A stretch of DNA of 64,000 nucleotides from Candidatus Zixiibacteriota bacterium (GTDB lineage Bacteria > Zixibacteria > MSB-5A5 > GN15 > FEB-12): positions 1-64,000 of the forward strand of contig JAOUBJ010000002.1 in assembly GCA_029860345.1 (NCBI GenBank). The letters run 5' to 3'. The notes below the pieces were generated by a model. That model was given only the letters and a program-made list of their open reading frames with translations, was not told where the DNA came from and made no database searches. This document shows, one piece after another, positions 20,102 to 27,516 of the stretch (positions are counted from its first letter, which is position 1; the number at the start of each line of letters is the position of its first letter). Position numbers and translations under genes: made by a program.

Positions 20102-20932
20102 TCACTGCGGAATAAACAGCGCCGTGAAGTCCTGAAAGAAGTGGGCGATTATGCACGGCCACAAACTGCGCGTCCGAATGTAAAGCAGGGCGAACATCAA
20201 TCCATAGACAGACAGGATGATTACGCCCGGCAGGCTTTGATAGGCGTGCAGTATGCCGAAAGTTAGCGACGACACCACCACCGGCATCAGCCAGGTTTTG
20301 GTCTTCCCCAGAATGCGCAGCCGGGTCATAAGGTAGCCGCGGAAAGCGATTTCTTCGCAGAAGCCGGCCGTCGCCGACACCATCACCCAGACAATGCGTC
20401 CGGTGGTATCCTCCGGAATCAAAAACTGAATCTCGCCCGGCATCGGCATGCCCAATTGCGCCAGTATCCAGGCGAGAGCAAGCAGTATCAAATTGGCCAC
20501 CAATAAAAAGCTGATCGCCCAGGCGATATCTGTCCCGCGCAGTTTCTTCAGCCCCAATCCGCGCAGGAATGTCTGCTCCCGATATGTCGCAACATAAAGC
20601 AGCAGGAACATCATCCACTGCATCATAATAGTAGCGATCAGTGTGAATAGCAGCACGGTGTCGTTCTCTAGCAGTTTCAGGTCTTCCGGATCACCGGCAA
20701 AGGCGACGGAAAAGATGGGGTAGGCGATCAGTAGTAAGAAAAGAGCTATCCCGGTCGCTTTGGACCGACGGAACTCAACATTGCCGGACCAATCCAGAAA
20801 CTGCTGATAGGGACCACCAGGTTGGCTTTCAACCTCATAGGCGGAATATCTTTGGTAGTCGGGACTGTCCAGCGCGACCTCATGGGCGGAAGGTTCTGTT
20901 GTCAACGTTTCACCTCCCAAAATAACTAACAC
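20102..20932 (-). CDS. CPBP-family intramembrane metalloprotease
   Basis: 276 residues, multi-pass membrane protein. The CPBP (type II CAAX prenyl endopeptidase-like, Abi) signature is clear: EE at residues 193-194 within CEEIAFRGYL, then FGILHAYQ and HFFQDFTA, which supply the conserved Glu and His residues of this family. At least five hydrophobic segments are visible from about residue 60. The family includes CAAX-type proteases, bacteriocin-immunity proteins and scaffold-like members; which applies here cannot be told. It converges with array copy 6, with only 15 bases between stops, and faces away from the regulator at 21118. The start Met is uncertain: MLVILGG begins the frame, and a later Met is not obvious before the first helix. 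Confidence 0.85.
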   Translation of the reverse strand: MLVILGGETLTTEPSAHEVALDSPDYQRYSAYEVESQPGGPYQQFLDWSGNVEFRRSKATGIALFLLLIAYPIFSVAFAGDPEDLKLLENDTVLLFTLIATIMMQWMMFLLLYVATYREQTFLRGLGLKKLRGTDIAWAISFLLVANLILLALAWILAQLGMPMPGEIQFLIPEDTTGRIVWVMVSATAGFCEEIAFRGYLMTRLRILGKTKTWLMPVVVSSLTFGILHAYQSLPGVIILSVYGLMFALLYIRTRSLWPCIIAHFFQDFTALFIPQ

Positions 20933-20985
20933 GGCCAGAGAACGCGAGTCAAAAATCTTTTTCCCATGAAACCGCCAATACGTGT

Positions 20986-21009
20986 ATCACATGACTCATA
21001 AAATGTGAT
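20986..21009. promoter_or_regulatory. Inverted repeat in the divergent promoter region
   Basis: ATCACAT at 20986-20992 and ATGTGAT at 21003-21009 form a perfect 7-bp inverted repeat around 10 AT-rich bases, between the divergent CPBP protease and sigma-like regulator genes. A further TTACATTGAAGTGAT lies just downstream. The spacing suits a dimeric repressor or activator. The ribbon-helix-helix protein at 21726 or the regulator at 21118 are natural but unproven candidates. Confidence 0.4.
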
Positions 21010-21117
21010 GTTACATTGAAGTGATACGACCTGCGCGGTATGGCGCAACGCCGTCTTTGGTAGCATTTTGGAAGGGCAACGACAGGCGTATTCTCAGACC
21101 CGTGAAAGGGGGTGTTA

Positions 21118-21627
21118 ATGTCAGGCAATCGAATTGTCTACCAAAACTGGATAGTTGATCTCGGCCGCGATCCGGAAACTCAATGCCAGGCGTCTGATAG
21201 TATCGATGCTGACCAATCTGACAGGCGGGCGGAGCAAATCTGTCAGACGGTCGACGTCGCTTTGTACCGACTGGATGACGAGGAACGGGAATTCATAATC
21301 CGCTTCCACTATATGGGAGAGAGTTATCGACAGATTTCGGATAAGTCCGGCCGACCGGTGCACAAACTGGAAGCCTTGCACAAGCGTAGTCTGAAGAAAC
21401 TCAGAAGGCTGCTGGCCCCGTTGGCCGATGAGGTTTTCGGTCTTAGGGCCGGACAGGAGCAGGCATGTCCGGTGTGTAACTCGAAGTACCTCGTTCAGTT
21501 GAATGAGATTATCCGTAATCGCGACCGCAGGCAGACCTGGAAACCGGTGCTGAATCTGTTTCGCACCAAGTACAATCTGACCATCAGCTCACCCCAGCTC
21601 TTGGTCGGGCATGAAAAGTATCACTAA
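21118..21627 (+). CDS. Sigma-region-4-like regulator with C-terminal CxxC/His zinc-binding segment
   Basis: 169 residues. The ATG at 21118 is preferred over an in-frame GTG two codons earlier because GAAAGGGGG lies at the right distance. Residues about 45-98 resemble sigma-70 region 4 or a related helix-turn-helix (ALYRLDDEEREFI, YMGESYRQISDKSG, HKRSLKKLRRLL). No region 2 is present, so it is not a complete sigma factor. The C-terminal part has ACPVC and ends GHEKYH, a C-x2-C and H-x3-H arrangement around a helix like that of small zinc-binding DNA-binding domains. It is probably cytoplasmic and DNA-binding. It lies divergent from the CPBP protease and upstream of a ribbon-helix-helix gene. 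Target and signal are unknown. Confidence 0.55.
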   Translation: MSGNRIVYQNWIVDLGRDPETQCQASDSIDADQSDRRAEQICQTVDVALYRLDDEEREFIIRFHYMGESYRQISDKSGRPVHKLEALHKRSLKKLRRLLAPLADEVFGLRAGQEQACPVCNSKYLVQLNEIIRNRDRRQTWKPVLNLFRTKYNLTISSPQLLVGHEKYH

Positions 21628-21725
21628 CAATGGCAACAACAAGGCACCGATGGGAGCGGCCGATGGGTGGCCGCCTGAACTTAAAGCAAAACGAACACAA
21701 AACAACGGATTAACAAGGAGAAACC

Positions 21726-21983
21726 ATGACTGAAAAGCCCGGCGAAACTCAGCGCGTGCGAGGTGACCACTGCCTCAACGTTTTTGTGTCTTTTGAGCTG
21801 AAGGAGCAGCTTAAGAATCTGGCCAGGAGGTACGACCGCACAACCTCGGACATGGTGCGGGCCGTTCTCCGTATCGGTATCCCGATGATGGAGGGTCTTT
21901 CGGCGGCCGAGGAGATAATGGTCAAAGAATATATCTCACTGTTTCGAAAATTGCGAAAGGTGAAATCTCTTAAAGAGATTTAG
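21726..21983 (+). CDS. Ribbon-helix-helix type small DNA-binding protein
   Basis: 85 residues, preceded by AAGGAGAAACC. The central part, [18 protein letters not shown], followed by [14 protein letters not shown], fits a ribbon-helix-helix fold: a short strand, a first helix, a turn, then a second helix. The C-terminal third is a charged helix ([16 protein letters not shown]). Such proteins bind operators as dimers and are common as autorepressors or as antitoxins. No toxin gene is adjacent, so a stand-alone regulator is more likely. It sits between the sigma-like regulator and lpxC-fabZ. Confidence 0.6.
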   Translation: MTEKPGETQRVRGDHCLNVFVSFELKEQLKNLARRYDRTTSDMVRAVLRIGIPMMEGLSAAEEIMVKEYISLFRKLRKVKSLKEI

Positions 21984-22090
21984 ACCTCAGCCGGACGGGA
22001 AGCCCCGTACTTTTGCGCCCTGAAAAAGTTCTTGAGGGCTTGGGCCGTTCTTCGTATACTCCAGCCGATCTCTCGCTGGAATTATTGAGA

Positions 22091-23479
22091 ATGTATGTAA
22101 AACAAAGAACAGCCAAACAGGCATCGTCGATAACCGGCGCCGGGTTGCATACCGGCAACGAGTGTACGATGCGATTCAAACCGGCGCCGCCCGATACCGG
22201 GATTCGATTTGTGCGCACCGATCTGCCCGACAAACCATGGGTGCAGGCCGACATCGATCATGTTGTCGATATCTCACGCGGCACCACGCTGCAGGAGGGT
22301 GAAGCCAGAGTCCATACTGTGGAGCACGTATTGGCCGCCATTGCCGGTCTGCAAATCGACAATCTGATGGTCGAGCTGGACAACAACGAGCCACCGGTGG
22401 CCGATGGTTCCGCCCGACCGTATGTCGACAAGTTGCTCGAAGCCGGCATAACAGATCAGGATGCCGACAAAGTCTACCTTGAGATCGACACGCCGATGGC
22501 CTACAGTGAACCGGAACGAGGGGTGGACGTTGTTGTGACACCCTCCGATGAAATGCGCATCACTTTTATGATCGATTACAAGAACCCGGCCCTGGGCACC
22601 CAGTATACGACATTGGTCGACCTGGCCCAGGAGTTTGTCGACGAGTTTGCACCGGCTCGTACTTTTTGTTTTCTGTCCGAAGTCGAACAGCTTAAAGGCG
22701 CCGGACTGATTAAGGGGGGTGGGCTTCATAACGCTGTCGTTATCTATGATTCCGATGGCGGTCAGATCGAGGTTGACCGCATAAGGAAGGCGCTGGACCT
22801 CAAAGACGAAGCGTTTGTCGGCGAGACCGGAATCATCAACGACATCCCGCTCAGGTTTCCTAACGAGCCGGTGCGTCACAAAGCGCTGGACCTATTGGGT
22901 GATCTGGCCTTAATCGGTGTGCCGTTCAAAGGGCACGTGATGGCGGCCCGGTCCGGACACAAAGCCAATGTCGCACTAGCCCGCAAGATGCGTGAGTTGT
23001 ACAAAAAGAAGAAGCTGGCCGGGCGTTATTCAGGCGGTGGTGAGGTCTTTTTTGATATTAACGCTATCCTGAAAATCATGCCGCATCGATACCCGTTCCT
23101 CTTGATCGATCGAATTCTCGATCTCGACCCGGGCAAGAGCGTGGTGGCTATGAAAAACGTCACCATAAACGAGCCGTTTTTTCAGGGGCACTTTCCGGGT
23201 CATCCGATAATGCCGGGCGTATTGATTCTTGAGGCGCTGGCTCAGGCCGGTGGGGTGCTGCTGTTGCACGAGATCGAACAGCCGGAAACCAAGGTCGTCT
23301 ATTTTATGGGTATCGACAAAGCCAAGTTTCGCCGACCGGTGATGCCGGGCGATCAACTGCGCTTTGAACTTGAGATGAAGAGTTTCCGTCGCATGACCTG
23401 CAAGATGTCCGGCAAAGCCTTCGTGGATGACAATCTTGTGGCCAGCGCCGACTTTATGGCCATGGTGATGGACCGATGA
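22091..23479 (+). CDS. lpxC-fabZ: Bifunctional UDP-3-O-acyl-GlcNAc deacetylase / (3R)-hydroxyacyl-ACP dehydratase
   Basis: 462 residues. The start at 22091 fits LpxC proteins, which begin xxxQRTxxxxxSITGxGLHTG; the frame is open further upstream, but the extra peptide has no match to the family. The LpxC part (residues 1 to about 310) has VEHVLAA with the zinc-site Glu-His, and HKALDLLGD supplying the second His and the Asp ligand. It catalyses the committed step of lipid A synthesis. The FabZ part (about 315-462) has [14 protein letters not shown] and the active-site [11 protein letters not shown] with the following Glu in LILEALAQ. It dehydrates hydroxyacyl-ACP for fatty-acid elongation. 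This fusion is known from Bacteroidetes and relatives. The stop overlaps the lpxA start, so translation is probably coupled. Confidence 0.92.
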   Translation: MYVKQRTAKQASSITGAGLHTGNECTMRFKPAPPDTGIRFVRTDLPDKPWVQADIDHVVDISRGTTLQEGEARVHTVEHVLAAIAGLQIDNLMVELDNNEPPVADGSARPYVDKLLEAGITDQDADKVYLEIDTPMAYSEPERGVDVVVTPSDEMRITFMIDYKNPALGTQYTTLVDLAQEFVDEFAPARTFCFLSEVEQLKGAGLIKGGGLHNAVVIYDSDGGQIEVDRIRKALDLKDEAFVGETGIINDIPLRFPNEPVRHKALDLLGDLALIGVPFKGHVMAARSGHKANVALARKMRELYKKKKLAGRYSGGGEVFFDINAILKIMPHRYPFLLIDRILDLDPGKSVVAMKNVTINEPFFQGHFPGHPIMPGVLILEALAQAGGVLLLHEIEQPETKVVYFMGIDKAKFRRPVMPGDQLRFELEMKSFRRMTCKMSGKAFVDDNLVASADFMAMVMDR

Positions 23480-24249
23480 ACGACATTCATTCCACTGCGA
23501 TTGTGTCCTCAAAAGCAGAACTGGCCGACGATGTCACGGTTGGCCCTTATACGATCATCGAAGCCAATGTACAGATAGACTCCGGGAGCAAAGTTGCGTC
23601 ATCGGCGCTGATAGCAAGCGGCGCGCGATTGGGAAAAAACATCACGGTGGCCCACGGCGCAGTGATCGGCAGTGTGCCGCAGGATTTGAAATTCGAGGGG
23701 GAAGAATCCACCGCAGTTATCGGGGATGGCACCGTCGTTCGCGAATATGCAACGGTCAACCGGGGCACCAAAGATCGCGGCGAGACGACCGTTGGCTCAG
23801 GCTGTCTATTGATGGCCTACTCGCATGTGGCGCACGATTGCCTTATAGGCAACAACGTCATCCTGGCCAACTCGGTGAATCTGGCCGGGCATATTGAGAT
23901 CGGTGACAATGCCATTCTCGGTGGCGTCCTGCCGGTCCATCAGTTTGTAAAGATCGGAGCGCATTCCATGATCGGCGGCGGCTTCCGGGTGCAACAGGAT
24001 ATCTGTCCTTATGCTCTGGCCGGAGGATACCCTCTGAAGATAATGGGTCTCAATGCCGTCGGACTCAAAAGGCGCGGCTTTTCCAAAGAAACGCTGGCCG
24101 GGCTGCAAGCGGCTTTCAAACTGCTCTTCTCAAGCGGGCTTAATACTACTCAGGCGGTCGAACGAATTACTTCCGAGCTTGAGGTCACGCCTGAGCTTCA
24201 AGTAATGCTCGATTTCATCGCCCAATCGACACGCGGTCTGGTTAAGTAG
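23476..24249 (+). CDS. lpxA: Acyl-ACP--UDP-N-acetylglucosamine O-acyltransferase
   Basis: 257 residues, the usual LpxA length. The N-terminal two-thirds show the hexapeptide repeat of a left-handed beta-helix (for example [16 protein letters not shown]). [13 protein letters not shown] carries the catalytic His region, and VHQFVKIG with [17 protein letters not shown] are family motifs. The C-terminal helical part is [15 protein letters not shown]. It transfers the first hydroxyacyl chain to UDP-GlcNAc, the step before LpxC. Its ATG overlaps the end of lpxC-fabZ by four bases. This confirms a lipopolysaccharide-type outer membrane in the host. Confidence 0.95.
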   Translation: MNDIHSTAIVSSKAELADDVTVGPYTIIEANVQIDSGSKVASSALIASGARLGKNITVAHGAVIGSVPQDLKFEGEESTAVIGDGTVVREYATVNRGTKDRGETTVGSGCLLMAYSHVAHDCLIGNNVILANSVNLAGHIEIGDNAILGGVLPVHQFVKIGAHSMIGGGFRVQQDICPYALAGGYPLKIMGLNAVGLKRRGFSKETLAGLQAAFKLLFSSGLNTTQAVERITSELEVTPELQVMLDFIAQSTRGLVK

Positions 24250-24565
24250 GCACCCTGCTTTCCGGGCCTTAGTCATCGACCCCGGCCCCAGCAGAATTGT
24301 CGACAGACCACTTGAACCGACAGGTGACTTGCCTGGCTGTATAGGTGCTGTCAGGCGACTCGCCTGACAGCCAATGGAGTGACCGCCAGGTGTCGGGCGG
24401 GGTCGCCCAACACCACCCGTGAACTGCGGGCTTATAAACAAGCCCCAAAACCCGGTCCACTTTGGACTGTACAAATCGGGGCTCTCATTGTATACTTAAG
24501 TTTGGTGGCCGATCACTCTGTCTTGTGAACGCCGAGGGGAGGTCACAAACCTTAGGTCAATACTA
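24250..24565. other. Intergenic region holding a dispersed repeat
   Basis: There is no gene here. The stretch separates lpxA from the first CHAT gene and contains the palindrome and GC-rich repeat at 24347-24416. The last 60 bases, rich in G and A with GGGGAGG near 24537, may hold the promoter and leader of the CHAT gene. No clear -35/-10 pair was found. Confidence 0.5.
24347..24416 (+). repeat. Dispersed intergenic repeat, copy A (with perfect palindrome)
   Basis: 24347-24371 is a perfect inverted repeat: GCTGTCAGGCGA, one central C, then its exact complement. After a 17-base spacer comes a 27-base GC-rich block at 24390-24416 beginning GTGTCGGGCGGGGTCGCCC. The same half-palindrome, 17-base spacer and block recur inverted at 45678-45738. 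The block alone recurs at 50867-50893. It resembles a REP/BIME-like dispersed element. Confidence 0.65.
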
Positions 24566-27409
24566 ATGACTCGTAACCTGTCATCGTATGGAGAGACTCC
24601 AAAGTGCAGAGCGTGCTGTGCGCGGCTGAGCAATTCGGTCGTTGGCCTGTTTTTCTCGGCGGCTCTCAGCCTGCTTACGTGGGGGACAGCGACCGCAAAT
24701 GATGACGTGCATAAGATGTGGAGCAGGGTCGACTCATTGGCCAAGTCCGGTAACGCCGATTCGGCGATAGTGGTCGGGCTGGAATGCATTCGCCTGGCTG
24801 AGAATTCGCAGTTGGATGATTCGACGACCGGGGCGTGGTTGTTGACGGTGGGCCGGATAAGCAACAGTCTGCAAAAGTACGGCCAGGCCGCGTCTCTATT
24901 CGGTCGCGCCATCAAGCTCTGGGAGACGGCGTTCAAAGACAATAATCCGCTGATGTTGACTCTGTTCAGTTATCACTCCTACGCCCTCATCTACGCCGGA
25001 CAGTACGCGCCGGCCGAAGTGACGCTTAATAGAGGTCTCGCCGGTTGGGAGCGGTCCGTGGAACCAGACACCTCCTACGCAGCTAAACTGTTTACACGCA
25101 TCGGCGTAATCTGTATGAACCAAGGCCGGATTGACGATGCCCAGGCAGCTTACGAGCGCGCGCATACTCTTATCATGGCTGAGTCCGCGCCAAATGTCAC
25201 AGTCCTGCGGGGGTTAATGAACAACTATGCATATCTACACCTATATCAGAAGCGATTCGATGAAGCCGAGCAAATTCTGCTTTCGTTAGTCGAGGTTCTG
25301 GAGAACGCAGACAGTGTCAATGTCTCTTATCTGTCGTCCGCTCTTCATAATCTCGCAGTATTGTACAGTGACTTGGAGCAGTTTGATAAGTCCGAAGCCT
25401 ATTTTAACAAGACCATCCAACTAGAAAGTTCGATGAATGGTCCCGATAGCTATCCGGTTGCGATGGCCTTGACCAGTTTGGGAAATGTGTTGATGTTGCA
25501 GGGCAAGCTCGTCCAGGCTGGTGAAGCATACGAGAGGGCGTTGAAGATCAAGAAAGAGCGGTCCGGGACATCCGACCGCAGCATTGCCAACACTCTGATT
25601 ATGTACAGTCAGTTAGAGCGGGAGAAGGGCAACACCGAACACGCTCTGCAATTGGCGGCCGAGTCGTTTGAATTTCGTCGAGCCAACTTTGTCAACAACT
25701 CCTGGGCTCTGGCCGAAGGGAATGCCATCAAATATTCTCAAGTCATGCGTGGATCAGCCAACTCGTTCTTTGCCTCGTTTGCTGATCGGGCAGAGTGGGA
25801 TGACAAGTATGTAAGTACTGCTGCCAACATAATCCTGGCCACAAAAGGGCAGGTTACCGATTGCATGTTCGACCGGCGAGAATCCCTGGGGCAGGTCGAC
25901 GATTCAGCTTTGACAAGTTTGACGGAACGTTATCGTTCAACGGCCAAGGCTCTTTCCGGCCTCTATTTCCGAGGTCCCGGCAAAGCCGATCCGGTAGCAT
26001 TTCGAGAGAAGATGGACTCTCTCGGTCGTGTGTCGAAGGCCTTGGAGTCGGAGCTTGCCGCGGCAAGTGTCGATTTCCGAACCAATAGGGACCTTCAGGA
26101 TGTACGTTTCGAACAAGTTCGACAACTGTTGCCTTCAAACTCGGTGCTGATCGAGTACGTGGAGTTTGAACAACCGAAGATTGGCGACAGCATTGCCTCC
26201 CGTAGTTACTTTGCCCTGGTGTTGAGTCCGAGTGCCGATCCGGTCGTGGTTGACCTCGGCTCGGCTGAGCAGATCGAGTCTGTCGTGGTCGAATACCGTC
26301 AAAACTACGAGGCCGTTTCGCACTCGTGGCCGGAAACCGATCCCGAACTGGTTGAGCAAAGCCGAGCGATCCATGAAAAGCTTCACTCACACCTGATCGC
26401 GCCCGTCAAAGAGTATTTGCACGACATGGAGTTGGTGTTAATTGCGCCGGACGGTGCGCTGAACCTGGTGTCCTTCGGTGGCCTTCAGGATTCATCGGGC
26501 GACTACATGATCGAGAAGTACGCGCTGCACTATCTGGCGACCGGTCGCGACCTGGTCAGGCTTCAGCACGGCCCGCAAAGCGGCAGTGGGTTGCTGGCTT
26601 TCGGCGGCATCGATTTCGAGTCCGGATCGGTGACCAGCGAGCAAGCGGACGCCGAGGATGAGTCAGCGCTACGTTCGACCGAGTCAGGAGAGACTGAGAT
26701 AACTCTCTATGCCGGCCCGACGATCAGAGACGGACTTGACCCGCTGCCGTACACCCGACGTGAAGTGTCCCGGGTGGCCAGGATATGGGAGCAAACACGA
26801 AACGAGGCGACCTTCGTGGTCACCGGTGGCGAGGCCAGCGAGGAACGATTCAAACAGCATGCTCCCGGCAACCGAGTAATCCACTGTGCCACTCACGGGT
26901 TTTTCGGTGGACAGCAACTCAGCGACGCTTTGGGCGAAGGTTCCGCCAAGAACTCAGGCAGCGGTCATGACAACCCCTTGGTGAAGTCGGGATTGTTTTT
27001 CGCCGGTGTCATTGAAAGGGCGGCTGCCGACCAGGTCGGCGACGACGATGACGGTTTCCTCACCGCTCTGGAGGTGGGCAACATAGACCTGAGGGGTGTC
27101 GAATGGGTGGTGTTATCCGCCTGTGGTTCAGGCCTGGGTGAAGTACAGCGAGGCGAGGGTGTCTATGGGCTCAGACGTGGCTTTATTATGGCTGGAGCGC
27201 GCACCGTGATCAGCGCTCTTTGGGCCGTGCCAGACAAACAGTCGCAATCGATGATGGAGCAATTGTACTCAAGCGGTGAGACCAACCTCGCCCACGCCAT
27301 GCAGCGGATGGCCCTGAAGGAGATCACGGATCTCAGGTCGCGCGGCCTTTCGACGCACCCTTTTAGTTGGGCGGCGTTCGTGGCGGTGGGAGATTGGCGG
27401 GCGCGCTGA
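24566..27409 (+). CDS. Secreted TPR-CHAT (caspase-like) protein 1
   Basis: 947 residues. A signal peptide is visible (SNSVVGLFFSAALSLLTWG, then TATA). From about residue 80 to 400 it has tetratricopeptide repeats (for example SSALHNLAVLYSDLEQFDKS, with similar ~42-residue units). The C-terminal 300 residues form a CHAT domain, a caspase-fold peptidase. The His-Cys dyad is present: H777 in CATHGFF and C853 in LSACGSG, followed by GEGVYGLRRGF and GARTVISALW. The dyad suggests an active cysteine protease, probably in the periplasm or outside the cell. The substrate is unknown. The paralog lies directly downstream, and an ECF sigma/anti-sigma pair faces it. The ribosome-binding site is weak; the start rests on the signal peptide. 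Confidence 0.85.
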   Translation: MTRNLSSYGETPKCRACCARLSNSVVGLFFSAALSLLTWGTATANDDVHKMWSRVDSLAKSGNADSAIVVGLECIRLAENSQLDDSTTGAWLLTVGRISNSLQKYGQAASLFGRAIKLWETAFKDNNPLMLTLFSYHSYALIYAGQYAPAEVTLNRGLAGWERSVEPDTSYAAKLFTRIGVICMNQGRIDDAQAAYERAHTLIMAESAPNVTVLRGLMNNYAYLHLYQKRFDEAEQILLSLVEVLENADSVNVSYLSSALHNLAVLYSDLEQFDKSEAYFNKTIQLESSMNGPDSYPVAMALTSLGNVLMLQGKLVQAGEAYERALKIKKERSGTSDRSIANTLIMYSQLEREKGNTEHALQLAAESFEFRRANFVNNSWALAEGNAIKYSQVMRGSANSFFASFADRAEWDDKYVSTAANIILATKGQVTDCMFDRRESLGQVDDSALTSLTERYRSTAKALSGLYFRGPGKADPVAFREKMDSLGRVSKALESELAAASVDFRTNRDLQDVRFEQVRQLLPSNSVLIEYVEFEQPKIGDSIASRSYFALVLSPSADPVVVDLGSAEQIESVVVEYRQNYEAVSHSWPETDPELVEQSRAIHEKLHSHLIAPVKEYLHDMELVLIAPDGALNLVSFGGLQDSSGDYMIEKYALHYLATGRDLVRLQHGPQSGSGLLAFGGIDFESGSVTSEQADAEDESALRSTESGETEITLYAGPTIRDGLDPLPYTRREVSRVARIWEQTRNEATFVVTGGEASEERFKQHAPGNRVIHCATHGFFGGQQLSDALGEGSAKNSGSGHDNPLVKSGLFFAGVIERAAADQVGDDDDGFLTALEVGNIDLRGVEWVVLSACGSGLGEVQRGEGVYGLRRGFIMAGARTVISALWAVPDKQSQSMMEQLYSSGETNLAHAMQRMALKEITDLRSRGLSTHPFSWAAFVAVGDWRAR

Positions 27410-27516
27410 TGCTCCCTTGTGAATTTCGAGTATAGGTCAAAAAGTCAAACCTGTGGAAAAATGCCAGACCAATCCAGTAATCAGCAATTGCACATGAATC
27501 TTTGTGAAAACAAGAT

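Noticed and set aside
21726-21983. Antitoxin of a toxin-antitoxin pair
   Set aside because: No small toxin-like gene lies on either side: upstream is a sigma-like regulator and downstream is lpxC-fabZ.
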